Assembly: GCF_036404135.1 (NCBI RefSeq)
Contig: NZ_DASWPE010000098.1
Location: 124,001-188,000, forward strand
DNA from: Rhodopseudomonas_A sp036404135
Lineage (GTDB): Bacteria; Pseudomonadota; Alphaproteobacteria; Rhizobiales; Xanthobacteraceae
Direction: 5' to 3'
DNA: 64,000 bases
Under the pieces are notes generated by a model that saw only the letters and a list, made by a program, of their open reading frames with translations, did no database searches and had not been told where the DNA came from. The translations under genes were made by a program, and so were the position numbers. Shown piece by piece: positions 42,563 through 50,064 of this stretch; within the stretch, counting starts at the first letter, position 1; every line of letters begins with the position of its first letter.

Positions 42563-42865
42563 CTAGTCTTTGGCCTCAGCCGCAACAATATCACGACGTT
42601 GACCTGCGGTCTTCGCCCGCTCAAGAATCGGTTCTCGATACTTCGCTTTCATCTTTGGAATGAGCGGTGCGACGAAGGGATTGTTTCGGTAAGGAGCAAC
42701 CTTGCCATCGATTGCCGATTCCATGGTTTGGATCGCCGCGTTGATACTTTCTGTGTTCTCCGGGTCGAAGTGCACCGTAGCGAGCTGTCCATCTAGGGAC
42801 TTAAACGCGCGCTGCGCTTCATCAAGCTGTCTTTGAAGATTATCGAAGCCTGTGACTTTTACCAT
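42563..42865 (-). CDS. Small helical protein of unknown function
   Basis: 100 residues from the ATG at 42865, with GAGGG upstream. It is predicted to be almost all helical (VTGFDNLQRQLDEAQRAFKS; ESINAAIQTMESAIDGKVAP; a Lys-rich KMKAKYREPILERAKTAGQR). The gap to the nuclease-like gene is 26 nt. Small helical proteins next to nucleases may be adaptors or inhibitors; here that is only a hypothesis. Confidence 0.5.
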   Translation of the reverse strand: MVKVTGFDNLQRQLDEAQRAFKSLDGQLATVHFDPENTESINAAIQTMESAIDGKVAPYRNNPFVAPLIPKMKAKYREPILERAKTAGQRRDIVAAEAKD

Positions 42866-42881
42866 TGGGCGTTCCCTCGGG

Positions 42882-43172
42882 TTAGACGGTGCACTCGTTG
42901 AGCGCCAGAAGATTATCCTTCCAGATCCCGTCGGCATACGTCTGCAGGAATTTGCGGCCGGCTGGACTCGTACGCACCCCGACCCAAGCCGTGGCATTGC
43001 CTTCTCGCGTATAGAACCGGTGCTGCTTGGTTTCGATGAACCGCACCACGTTCGGCACAGTGTCTTCCCACCTGCCGACGCCGTTCGGATTCTGGCCGCC
43101 GACGTGGGTGATATGTTCGTGCGGGCTATCGCGATGGGGCTTGGTGACGCAATCGATGCGATAATCGGGCAT
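42882..43172 (-). CDS. DUF3892-domain protein
   Basis: 96 residues. The sequence has the DUF3892 signature: YRIDCVTKPHRDSPHEHITH with VGG, then RFIETKQHRFYTREGN, AWVGVRTSPAGRKFLQTYAD and a DNLLALNECTV end. Family function is unknown; it occurs on mobile elements and beside restriction-type genes. It sits 5 nt after the gene at 43178-43390 and 16 nt before the next, so it is cotranscribed. Confidence 0.75.
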   Translation of the reverse strand: MPDYRIDCVTKPHRDSPHEHITHVGGQNPNGVGRWEDTVPNVVRFIETKQHRFYTREGNATAWVGVRTSPAGRKFLQTYADGIWKDNLLALNECTV

Positions 43173-43177
43173 GTTCG

Positions 43178-43390
43178 TTACTCCCCCTTGATGATCTTGG
43201 AGAGGGACGCACCGTTCCGGTCGCGGAGGGTGTCGAGGCGCATATCGCTCCTGACGCCCGGCGCAAAATCCGGGCCGTAGGTTTTGCGCAGCGTCCCCAC
43301 CAAGGTGTCCCCACGCTTCTGGCGAATTTCGCCATCAAGATCCCGGCAACGATCATCAAGGCCGGTCTTGCAGTGTCCATCTTTTGACAT
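43178..43390 (-). CDS. Small hypothetical protein, first gene of the nuclease-like operon
   Basis: 70 residues from the ATG at 43390, with a good AAAGGAGAACTG ribosome binding site. It is charged and helical (CKTGLDDRCRDLDGEIRQKR), then KTYGPDFAPGVRSDMRLDTL, ending in LSKIIKGE. No family is known to me. It begins the minus-strand operon and is divergent from the XRE gene at 43507. Confidence 0.5.
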   Translation of the reverse strand: MSKDGHCKTGLDDRCRDLDGEIRQKRGDTLVGTLRKTYGPDFAPGVRSDMRLDTLRDRNGASLSKIIKGE

Positions 43391-43506
43391 TTCAGTTCTC
43401 CTTTCGTTTCTCCTTGCGCCATGCGATTCCGCCATGGCATAGTTGACGACACCGCCATGATGACTCGAAATGGCGAACCCGTCAATACGTCAATGTCGAA
43501 AGCGCC
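43391..43506. promoter_or_regulatory. Divergent promoter between the nuclease-like operon and the XRE/ImmA pair
   Basis: A leftward sigma-70-like promoter is seen at 43457-43485 (minus-strand TTGACG, 17-nt spacer, CATCAT). A second TTGACG lies at 43443-43448 on the plus strand, and CGTCAA is repeated at 43480 and 43488. Several GCCAT/ATGGC half-sites (GCGCCATG, CCGCCATGGC, AAATGGCGAA) could bind the XRE protein. Confidence 0.45.
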
Positions 43507-43860
43507 ATGAACCCAAGAGAAGATACTGATATCTTTCAGGAAAGACTTAAGCTTGCCCGCGACCTGCGGGCTCTGAGCCAAACCCAGCTCGCGACCAGCG
43601 CCGGGCTTCCGGCCAGTTCAGTGTCCCATTTCGAGTCCGGCTCACGAAAGCCGTCGTTCGACAACCTGAAGCGTCTGGCCGGCGCTTTGAGCGTGACGAC
43701 GGACTACCTGTTAGGCCGATCGGATGTCCCTGATGCATCGGGTTCAGTCGGCCGGCTGCACCGCGACCAGCACAAGCTTAGCTCCGAGGATCTGAAGCTA
43801 ACGGAGCAATTTGTTGAGATGCTGCTTAAGCGCGGCGCGCAAAAAAAGGATGACGAGTGA
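43507..43860 (+). CDS. XRE-family repressor (ImmR-like)
   Basis: 117 residues. A standard XRE helix-turn-helix fills residues 12-65 (ERLKLARDLRALSQTQLATS, then AGLPASSVSHFESGSRKPSF and DNLKRLAGALSVTTDYLLG). The C-terminus is helical. It overlaps the ImmA-like gene by GTGA. Family knowledge: in ICEBs1 and phages such a repressor is inactivated by its ImmA protease partner after DNA damage. Here it probably represses the divergent four-gene operon. Confidence 0.85.
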   Translation: MNPREDTDIFQERLKLARDLRALSQTQLATSAGLPASSVSHFESGSRKPSFDNLKRLAGALSVTTDYLLGRSDVPDASGSVGRLHRDQHKLSSEDLKLTEQFVEMLLKRGAQKKDDE

Positions 43861-44747
43861 GCGCAAAGCCTCGCCTCGCAAGAAAGTCACTGGCGGAAGG
43901 ATCCGCCAGTCTTGTGTTGCGTGAAATGAAAATCGAAGGACTGCGCGTCGATCCGGCCGACCTTGCGACCCGCAAGGGAATCCTCGTTCAGGCAAAACCC
44001 GACACCGCCGCCGGCGTTTCTGGAATGCTGGTAAAGGCCGGTGATGAATTTGGAATCATGTACGCGACCAATATCCCGAGCAAGGGCTTCAAGAAATTTT
44101 CAATCGCCCACGAGCTCGGCCACTACTGCATTGACGGCCATTCCGACGCATTACTTGCCAACGGCGTCCATTGTTCCCACGCCGGCTTTCGTTCATCGGA
44201 TCCATTCGAACAGGAGGCCGATTATTTTGCCGCCGCGCTGCTTATGCCGGAATTGGCTTTTCGCAAGGAAATGAACCGTTACGATCCGGGGCTGGCATGT
44301 ATCGAGGCGCTCAGAAAGGCTTGTGAAACCTCGCTTACGGCAACCGCCATTCGTTATGCCGGGCTCACCCGCGATGGCGTCGCAGTCATTCTAAGCTCCG
44401 GTGAGACGGTCGATTATTGCTTCATGTCCGAAGGACTCAAGGAGGCCAAAGGCATTAGCTGGATACGCAAGGGTACACCTGTTCCGGACGGTACGGTAAC
44501 ATCAGCGTTCAACGCCCGACCAGAGAACGTGCGTACAGGCGAGCGAGACGGCGGTGATGGTCGCCTCAACGATTGGATGGGCGGCGAGCGAACTTATCGC
44601 GTTCGCGAAGATGTACTCGGGCTTGGTCAGTATGGCCGCACGCTCACTGTACTAACATGCGAAGGCCTCAGTGCAGAAAAAGAATCTGAATATGATAGCG
44701 AAGACGATGAATTGATTGAGAGCTGGACGCCGAAATTCCGCAAATGA
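43857..44747 (+). CDS. ImmA/IrrE-family metallopeptidase
   Basis: 296 residues from a GTG start that overlaps the XRE stop. The zinc motif SIAHELGHYC lies at about residue 84, with the third ligand in FEQEADYFAAALLMPE. The C-terminal region of about 130 residues (with VILSSGETVDYCFMSEGLKE) resembles the sensor part of IrrE-like proteins. Family knowledge: it cleaves its partner repressor. It is cotranscribed with the XRE gene. Confidence 0.85.
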   Translation: MSAKPRLARKSLAEGSASLVLREMKIEGLRVDPADLATRKGILVQAKPDTAAGVSGMLVKAGDEFGIMYATNIPSKGFKKFSIAHELGHYCIDGHSDALLANGVHCSHAGFRSSDPFEQEADYFAAALLMPELAFRKEMNRYDPGLACIEALRKACETSLTATAIRYAGLTRDGVAVILSSGETVDYCFMSEGLKEAKGISWIRKGTPVPDGTVTSAFNARPENVRTGERDGGDGRLNDWMGGERTYRVREDVLGLGQYGRTLTVLTCEGLSAEKESEYDSEDDELIESWTPKFRK

Positions 44748-44771
44748 AACTGTTTTGGGAATTTTGCGGCT

Positions 44772-45347
44772 TCAGTCCGAAACAAGTTGCTTGATTAGGG
44801 TTGCAAGTGGCGCCTCATCAGCATTGAAGCTCGTAATCATAGCTTTCAAAAACATATCTGGGTCGAAGTCATCGAAATCGAGCGGATGGCCTGCCCTTTC
44901 TGCCAACAACAAGAAGAATGAAATCTGCGCGCGGCCATTTCCTTCACGAAAGGCATGTATGGCGTTCAACTCTGCGAGAAAATGTGCTGACTTCTTGGCA
45001 AACTCATCTGAAGAGAGGCCTTCTAAGTACTTGTCTTTTTCTAGTTTTTTAAAGAGTTTCTTCGCTTCACTTTCAATGTTCTCGGGGTAGCAGAACATGC
45101 TGCCATCCTTGGAGATGCGCACCGTGCGGATCTCTCCTGCCCAGTCATAAACGTCCTGGAAAAGGTGATGGTGAATGGCCTTGAAGTGCTTGAAATCCAG
45201 GTCACCGGCGGGAGCTTCATCATCGGCCCTTGCGTCGCTGACTTCAGCCTCGAAATCCGCAAGCTCGGCGGCGTCTCTCAAGTCTAGTTTGTTTTTCAGG
45301 ACGGTTGTGCCGGGATAGCAGTAGTCGTCGGCGACGGCGTCGTACAT
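44772..45347 (-). CDS. Fic/DOC-family protein, VbhT/FicT-like
   Basis: 191 residues. The Fic core has IHHHLFQDVYDWAGEIRTVR, a beta flap near residue 85 and the active-site motif HAFREGNGRAQ at about residue 130; Ala replaces the usual Pro. The inhibitory helix is not in this chain, so a separate antitoxin is expected and is encoded just upstream (45354). Family knowledge: class I Fic toxins AMPylate topoisomerases and arrest growth. Confidence 0.85.
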   Translation of the reverse strand: MYDAVADDYCYPGTTVLKNKLDLRDAAELADFEAEVSDARADDEAPAGDLDFKHFKAIHHHLFQDVYDWAGEIRTVRISKDGSMFCYPENIESEAKKLFKKLEKDKYLEGLSSDEFAKKSAHFLAELNAIHAFREGNGRAQISFFLLLAERAGHPLDFDDFDPDMFLKAMITSFNADEAPLATLIKQLVSD

Positions 45348-45353
45348 CGGAGG

Positions 45354-45554
45354 CTACGCCTTGCGATAGGCCTTGATGATCGCCTTCCGGCGTTCCTCGG
45401 GACTGGAGGCCTTGCTCTTAATGGCCTCGACCTTCCCCTTCATCTTGGGTGAATAAGCTATGCCTTCAACGGCGCTGATTTTCCTGAACCGGGCGCTGCC
45501 GATCACGAAGCCGCCCGCCTTGCCCTTTTTCGGTGATGTCTTCTTTGGAGCCAT
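45354..45554 (-). CDS. Small antitoxin-like partner of the Fic toxin
   Basis: 66 residues, Lys-rich. It lies 6 nt upstream of the Fic gene on the same strand, the usual order for antitoxin and class I Fic toxin. The segment FRKISAVEGIAYSPKM contains a Ser and an Glu-Gly that could form the inhibitory helix, although the spacing is SxxEG, not the standard S/TxxxE(G/N). The antitoxin role is inferred from position and size. Confidence 0.55.
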   Translation of the reverse strand: MAPKKTSPKKGKAGGFVIGSARFRKISAVEGIAYSPKMKGKVEAIKSKASSPEERRKAIIKAYRKA

Positions 45555-45648
45555 GACGCATTCATATCACGAATCACACCGGATCGCACCTGGTCCCGAC
45601 ATCATCCTGCCGACCGGCGTCACTTTCGATAAGTGGGAGCAAAAAGTT

Positions 45649-45941
45649 TGGTGCGGGCGGCCGGAATCGAACCGGCACGGGCAATGCCCAACGGATTTTC
45701 TTACCAGCTACGGCTTTCGCCGCCGTCATGTGCATGACGTTTGTGGTCTGGACTATCCCTTCACCGTGGCGTTGCCGCTGTAGGTGCTGCCCGTCTAGTC
45801 TCTACACCTTCCCCGAAGGGCTTGGCTCGGGATTGCCAGTAAAGGTTTCCCCGAATTTGAGCAGTTCTGCATCCCGGGTTTCCCCGGGAGCACTCAATCT
45901 TGGCTTAAGTCCGTTGCGTCTACCAGTTCCGCCACGCCCGC
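45649..45941 (-). tRNA. tRNA-Leu(UAA) gene interrupted by a group I intron
   Basis: The 5' exon is 45907-45941 and the 3' exon 45649-45699, with the CCA encoded. Acceptor stem GCGGGCG/CGCCCGC, anticodon stem ACGGA/TCCGT, variable arm GGGC-ATT-GCCC and T arm GCCGG-TTCGATT-CCGGC are all perfect. Splicing gives loop CTTAAAA with anticodon TAA, so it reads UUA leucine codons. The intron falls between U34 and A35. The gene is inside the mobile region, 45 nt from the integrase. A separate native copy is truncated at 47326-47366, and its 5' acceptor strand GCGGACG does not fit this 3' half, so this is not a hybrid of the two. Confidence 0.9.
45700..45906 (-). ncRNA. Group I intron, probably subgroup IC3
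   Basis: 207 nt. It follows a 5' exon ending in U and ends in G, as group I introns require. The R element reads GTAGAGACTAGACGGGCAGC and the S element AAGGGATAGTCCAGACC, both near the family consensus. The position after U34 of tRNA-Leu(UAA) is that of the cyanobacterial and plastid introns. No homing endonuclease gene fits within it. Group I introns self-splice with a guanosine cofactor. Confidence 0.85.
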
Positions 45942-45986
45942 ATGCCGGGGTCTTCATAACCCGAGGCGACTCGGCCGCCAAGACAA

Positions 45987-47195
45987 TTACGCCAGTTCGC
46001 CCTTGCGCACCTCCTGCACCTCCTTTTTGGGGGGACGGGGTCGACGGACGTTGATGGCCGCCGCATCCAGGCGGGTCTTGATGTGGGAGGCATAATATTT
46101 CTCGATCATTTCGACGCTGGTGCGGCAGTTTTTGGCGATCTGGTAAATGTCGGCCCCCTCCATCAACCGCAGGCAGATGTAGGTGTGGCGTAAAGAATAG
46201 AACGTCCGCCGCTGTCCTTCGCGGTCGAACTTCAACCCTTCCTCATCCAGGATGCGGTTGAACAGCTCGTGCTGGTAGGTGGGGAAGAGCCGGTCTTCCG
46301 GAGATGGCTTGTTGCGCTTTTTCAGGCGCTGGAAAACCGGCACGGCGTTGGCCGTGCTTTTGCAATATCCGACCCCGCGCTTCCCGCGGACCTCGATTTC
46401 CAGGATGGTCTCCCCGCTACCGTCGTCGTCCACGACGGTTACATCGCGGTATTCCAGGCGCATGACCTCGTCCGGGCGGAGCCCGGTGTTGGCCATGAAC
46501 AACACCATGTCGTGAAGCTGTTCGCCTTCCCACTTGTAGCGGTCACGGATGGGGTGCTTGGCCCTCTTTCGCGTGGCCGTATACAACTTTCGGTATTCTT
46601 CGGGCGAGAACCACGCCCGGTGCGAGATCTTGGTGTTGAATTTGTAGGGTTCGGACAGGTCCGGCATCGATTTCAGCCAGCCATGCCGCATGGCCGTCTT
46701 GAGCGTCTGCCGCAGCGCCACGATTTCCTGGTGGATAGTGCTGCGCGCCGGGGGCTTGCCCCACTTGGCCTTCGCCTTCTCGATCCGGTCGATACGATAG
46801 TTCTGAATGGCGCCCGCCGTCACTTCCGACAGCGGCAGCGCCCCGAGGAAGGGGATCAGATAATTGCGCAGACGCCTCTCATGGCCTTTGACGTAAATGG
46901 CGTTGCGCTGCCCCTCGGTGATGATGGGAAACTCACGCAAGAACTGTTCTGCGGCGTCTGAGAAGGTCTTTTCGGCATTGACGGCGAGGAGCTTGCCCAG
47001 CTCGCCGCGTTTGAACATGCCGCGCAGCTCAAGGTACCAGTCCTCGGCCGCATCCTCGGCCTGGGAGAGCTCTTCTTTCTGGGTTGTCGCCCGGTGCTGC
47101 TTCCCACCGATCGACGTCGAGCACTGCCAGAAGCGACCACCTGGCCGCTTGTAGAGCTGAACCTTGCCACCGAGGATCTCGTGCCGTGCTGTCAT
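45987..47195 (-). CDS. int: Tyrosine-family integrase
   Basis: 402 residues. The C-terminal catalytic domain has the first Arg in MANTGLRPDEVMRLEYRDV, the HxxR-type block YSLRHTYICLRLMEGADIYQ and the nucleophile Tyr in VEMIEKYYASH. The N-terminal part is an arm/core-binding domain (FSDAAEQFLREFPII, then RLRNYLIPFLGALPLSEVTA). Family knowledge: phage-type integrases insert elements at tRNA genes. It is beside the tRNA-Leu remnant, with attR probably at 47326-47366. The start codon has no clear ribosome binding site. Confidence 0.9.
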   Translation of the reverse strand: MTARHEILGGKVQLYKRPGGRFWQCSTSIGGKQHRATTQKEELSQAEDAAEDWYLELRGMFKRGELGKLLAVNAEKTFSDAAEQFLREFPIITEGQRNAIYVKGHERRLRNYLIPFLGALPLSEVTAGAIQNYRIDRIEKAKAKWGKPPARSTIHQEIVALRQTLKTAMRHGWLKSMPDLSEPYKFNTKISHRAWFSPEEYRKLYTATRKRAKHPIRDRYKWEGEQLHDMVLFMANTGLRPDEVMRLEYRDVTVVDDDGSGETILEIEVRGKRGVGYCKSTANAVPVFQRLKKRNKPSPEDRLFPTYQHELFNRILDEEGLKFDREGQRRTFYSLRHTYICLRLMEGADIYQIAKNCRTSVEMIEKYYASHIKTRLDAAAINVRRPRPPKKEVQEVRKGELA

Positions 47196-47325
47196 GTGCG
47201 CAATAGCCGGTCATTTGTGGCCGTGCTAACTGTGCTAATAATGTGCTAGCTTTTCGAGATTGTCAATTTCGTTTTAAGTATTTGATTTTATTCGCTATTT
47301 CTTGATATCGTGGATCGAAGTTTTC

Positions 47326-47366
47326 GATTTTAAGTCCCTTGCGTCTACCAATTCCGCCACGTCCGC
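47326..47366 (-). pseudogene. Truncated native tRNA-Leu(UAA), element border (att)
   Basis: 41 nt on the minus strand match the 5' part of a tRNA-Leu: GCGGACGTGGCGGAATTGGT, then AGACGCAAGGGACTTAAAATC. The match stops two bases into the 3' anticodon stem, where mobile sequence begins. It is the 5' half of the native, intron-less gene. The crossover therefore lies in the anticodon stem-loop, a known site for tyrosine integrases. Its 3' half should be at the far left end of the element. Confidence 0.75.
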
Positions 47367-47479
47367 AGTGTCGTCCAGCCCTGCTGCCGCCTCGGCCGCC
47401 GCCCCAGGCTGGACGCGGCACCATCCATAGTCGAGCGCGCGGCGCAAAGCAAAGCCCGCGCGCGACGCCCCCTCAGAGT

Positions 47480-47664
47480 CTGACCGAAAAAGCGACGAGC
47501 AAAATCAGCGGTCTTTGTCATTGCGAGCCGAGGCCGGCGCGCAGCGCCGGCCGAACAGCGAAGCAATCCAGGGGCTGAGCGCGGAGCCCTGGATTGCTTC
47601 GTCACAAGAGCTCCTCGCAATGACACGTTGAACGTCTGATTTCATTGATCGCTTTTTCGGTCAG
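47480..47664. repeat. Composite palindromic repeat
   Basis: The outer arms CTGACCGAAAAAGCGA (47480-47495) and TCGCTTTTTCGGTCAG (47649-47664) are perfect inverted repeats. Inside, 47517-47624 is a REP-like palindrome starting GTCATTGCGAG and ending CTCGCAATGAC, with CAATCCAGG/CCTGGATTG inner arms. It lies between the mobile region and the first chromosomal gene. Confidence 0.8.
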
Positions 47665-47669
47665 GCTCG

Positions 47670-48290
47670 TCAGGCGGCGCTGGCGCGGCGGCGCGCCAGC
47701 GCCAGCCGAATCAACGGCAGCCGATCGTTGCCGAAATACATGTCGGTGGCGTCGACGAAGATGGTCGGCGAGCCGAAGCCGCCGCGCGCCATCACCTCGT
47801 CGGTGTTGGCCTTGAGCTTCTGCTTGATCGCCGGCGCGGCGATGCCGGCCAGGAATTCATCCGGATCGACGCCGAGGCGCAGGCAGATCTCGTGCAGCAC
47901 GGCGTCCTGCGAAATATCGAGGTCGGCGCCCCAATAGGCCTCGAACACCGCGCGCGCGAACGGCAGCATCGCGCTCGTCCGCTCGCGGTCGAGCCACAGG
48001 CAGCCGCGCATCGCTTTGACGCTGTTCACCGGAAACACCCGCGGCGGCATCCTGATCGCGAGCCCGGCGGCGCGCGCCCAATCCGCCAGGTCCTTTTTCA
48101 TGTAGGCGGCCTTCGCCGGCACCGGCTGATCGCGTTGCGCATAGACGCTGGGATTGATGGCGTTGAAGATGCCGCCGACCAGGATCGGCCGCCACGCAAT
48201 GGTTTCGCCGAACTCATCGGCCAATGGCTGGATGTTGTGGAAGGCGAGATAGGTCCAGGGGCTCGAGCAGTCGAAGAAGAATTCGATCAT
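47670..48290 (-). CDS. DsbA-family/2-hydroxychromene-2-carboxylate isomerase-like protein
   Basis: 206 residues from the ATG at 48290, with GAGGAAATCCCG upstream. The N-terminus IEFFFDCSSPWTYLAFHNIQ is the kappa-class GST/isomerase pattern with the active Ser-Pro in place of CxxC, and FGSPTIFVDATDMYFGNDRL near the C-terminus is the cis-Pro loop. Family members use glutathione in aromatic-ring catabolism or thiol exchange. It is followed upstream by another GST-fold gene (48447). Confidence 0.8.
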   Translation of the reverse strand: MIEFFFDCSSPWTYLAFHNIQPLADEFGETIAWRPILVGGIFNAINPSVYAQRDQPVPAKAAYMKKDLADWARAAGLAIRMPPRVFPVNSVKAMRGCLWLDRERTSAMLPFARAVFEAYWGADLDISQDAVLHEICLRLGVDPDEFLAGIAAPAIKQKLKANTDEVMARGGFGSPTIFVDATDMYFGNDRLPLIRLALARRRASAA

Positions 48291-48328
48291 CGGGATTTCC
48301 TCGATTGATTTGCGCGGTTGATTGAGCC

Positions 48329-48435
48329 CGTCACCCTGAGGTGCCGTAGCGAAGCGGAGGCCTCGAAGGGCGACGGGGCGTGGCACGCCGCATCCTTCGA
48401 GGCTCGCCGAAGACGGCTCGCACCTCAGGATGACG
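48329..48435. repeat. Intergenic palindromic repeat
   Basis: CGTCACCCTGAGGTGC at the left pairs with GCACCTCAGGATGACG at the right, with inner CCTCGAAGG/CCTTCGAGG arms. It is a REP-type element between two GST-fold genes. Confidence 0.75.
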
Positions 48436-48446
48436 GCGGCCCCACC

Positions 48447-49154
48447 TCACTGTTGTTGCTGCGCCTGCGCATGCGACGGCGCGTCGACGCCGAACATGAT
48501 CTTGCGCGCCTGCTGATCCATCGGCTGCGTCTCCTGCTTGCCGACCGCGAGCCCGGCCTGCAATTGCGGCCGCGCCCGCAGCAAAGCGTACCAGCGCTTG
48601 AGGTTCGGATAGTCGTCGAGCGAAAGCCCCTGCGCCTTGTGGGTCATGATCCAGGGAAAGCAGGCGATGTCGGCGATCGAGTAGTCGCCGGCGATATAAT
48701 CGCGCCCGGCGAGCCTGCTATCCAGCACGCCGTACAACCGCTTGGCTTCGCGCATGTAGCGGTCGATCGCATAGGGCAGCTTCTCCGGCGCGTAGAGCAG
48801 GAAGTGGCCGTTCTGGCCGAGCATCGGGCCGAGCCCGCCGATCTGCCACATCAGCCATTGCGTCACCTCAAAGCGGCCGCGCAGATCGCGCGGCATGAAC
48901 AGCCCGGATTTTTCCGCAAGATAGATCAGGATCGCGCCACTCTCGAAGATGGTGATGGGCGCGCCGCCGTCGGCGGGGGCGCGATCGACGATGGTCGGCA
49001 TCCGGCCGTTCGGATTGAGCTTCAAATAGTCCGGCTGATGCTGGTCGCCGCGGCCGAGCTGCATCGGATGCAGCTCGTAGGGCAGCCCGCATTCCTCCAG
49101 CATGATCGAGATCTTCCAGCCGTTCGGCGTCGGCGCGTAATACAATTCGATCAT
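48447..49154 (-). CDS. Glutathione S-transferase, YfcG/nu-class-like
   Basis: 235 residues from the ATG at 49154. The N-terminal thioredoxin-fold domain has YYAPTPNGWKISIMLEECGL with the TPNG motif of YfcG-like disulfide-bond reductases, and IFESGAILIYLAEK is the glutathione gamma-glutamyl site. The C-terminal helical domain includes YIAGDYSIADIACFPWI. Family members reduce disulfides with glutathione. The tail is Gln-rich. Confidence 0.85.
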   Translation of the reverse strand: MIELYYAPTPNGWKISIMLEECGLPYELHPMQLGRGDQHQPDYLKLNPNGRMPTIVDRAPADGGAPITIFESGAILIYLAEKSGLFMPRDLRGRFEVTQWLMWQIGGLGPMLGQNGHFLLYAPEKLPYAIDRYMREAKRLYGVLDSRLAGRDYIAGDYSIADIACFPWIMTHKAQGLSLDDYPNLKRWYALLRARPQLQAGLAVGKQETQPMDQQARKIMFGVDAPSHAQAQQQQ

Positions 49155-49305
49155 GCGGGGCTCCGTTGTTGCGAGGCACGTTTTGCGCGATCCTAGCCCG
49201 GCCGCCGCACCGCCGGCAATGCCGTCGGCGAGGCGCGTTGCTGGCGCTCCCGCCGCCGGAGTGCAGCTCAGGATGACGGTGGAACGTTGCTCGGGATGTT
49301 GCAAC

Positions 49306-49968
49306 TTACGATGACGTGACGCCGCGTAGCAGCGCAGACGGGTGCAGCCGCGGCCGATAGCCGGCGAGAAGCGCGCGCAGCGTCGAGGGCGGCGTCAGCA
49401 GCGCGGCGCCGGGCAATGCAGCATCATCGTGCGGAGCGGCGGCGCGGTAGCCGTCGAAGCTCCATGGCAGCGCCTGGCCGCGCAGCACCAGATAACAAGT
49501 TGCGACCGCGTCATCCCCGCGCGCCTGCAGCATCGCGCCGTCGGGCAATTGCGCCAGCGCGCACGGCAAGGGATGCAGCCGCTTCAATCGTCGATCCAGC
49601 CGCTCGGCATGCAGCGCCGCGTCGATCTCGCTCGCCGCGGCCCGTGCCAGAGCGTTGCCGCGCTGCCAGGCGGCTTGAAACGCCAAGGCGTCGTCGCGTC
49701 GGCAGAAAAAACACGGCCGATGCCCGGCGGCGAGCGCGGTGGCTTCGTCGAGGAAGAACAATTCGGTCCAGCTCTGCCGCGCCATCACCGCGCGGCGGCG
49801 GCCGCGAAATGCGCAGAGGCAAATGATCCAGGCCTTGCTGCTCCAGCGCCTGCCGAGCAGCGTCCTGGTCGCCGGATCATGGATGATGCCGCGATTGCCG
49901 GTGAACAGCCCGCGCTGCGGCACCGCGACGATGTCGCCCCAGGGCGTGACGCGATTCTGCAGCGGCAT
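49306..49968 (-). CDS. Conserved hypothetical protein
   Basis: 220 residues. The N-terminal half has CLCAFRGRRRAVMARQSWTE, then HRPCFFCRRDDALAFQAAW with two close Cys that may bind metal. The C-terminal half contains CALAQLPDGAMLQARGDDAV and WSFDGYRAA. No catalytic family is known to me. It shares a strand with the gpt gene 97 nt upstream and may be cotranscribed. Confidence 0.6.
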   Translation of the reverse strand: MPLQNRVTPWGDIVAVPQRGLFTGNRGIIHDPATRTLLGRRWSSKAWIICLCAFRGRRRAVMARQSWTELFFLDEATALAAGHRPCFFCRRDDALAFQAAWQRGNALARAAASEIDAALHAERLDRRLKRLHPLPCALAQLPDGAMLQARGDDAVATCYLVLRGQALPWSFDGYRAAAPHDDAALPGAALLTPPSTLRALLAGYRPRLHPSALLRGVTSS

Positions 49969-50064
49969 CGATCACCTCCGGCACATGCTGGCCGACGTCA
50001 CTGCTCCGCTTGCGGCGCGCTCCCTCTCCCCGCTTGCGGGGAGAGGTAAACGCGCGGTCGCGTT

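Larger units (their letters stand above)
1..47366. mobile_element. Composite integrated mobilizable region, left end not in window
   Basis: The stretch holds a tyrosine integrase at its right end, a tRNA-Leu remnant marking the border, two serine recombinases, two relaxase/coupling-protein pairs with nic-like sites, ArdC, several ParB-like proteins, toxin-antitoxin pairs and probable defence cargo. No VirB, Trb or Tra mating-pair genes are visible, so it is probably mobilizable rather than self-transmissible. Paralogous pairs inside it (two relaxases, two coupling proteins, two copies of a small FWTK-type protein, an ArdC gene and an ArdC fragment) suggest that two related elements were stacked or fused. 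The left border is not seen, so its full extent is inferred. Confidence 0.7.

Noticed and set aside
45460..45783. Open frame of 107 codons on the plus strand
   Set aside because: It runs antisense through the small antitoxin gene and into the tRNA and intron, which explain the sequence better.
45649..47366. Idea that the intact tRNA-Leu is a hybrid rebuilt by integration
   Set aside because: The acceptor and anticodon stems of the intact gene pair perfectly with each other but not with the native remnant, so its two halves belong together.
1..47366. Idea of a self-transmissible ICE
   Set aside because: No VirB/Trb/Tra mating-pair genes were found; only relaxases and coupling proteins are present. 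Genes outside the left edge could change this.
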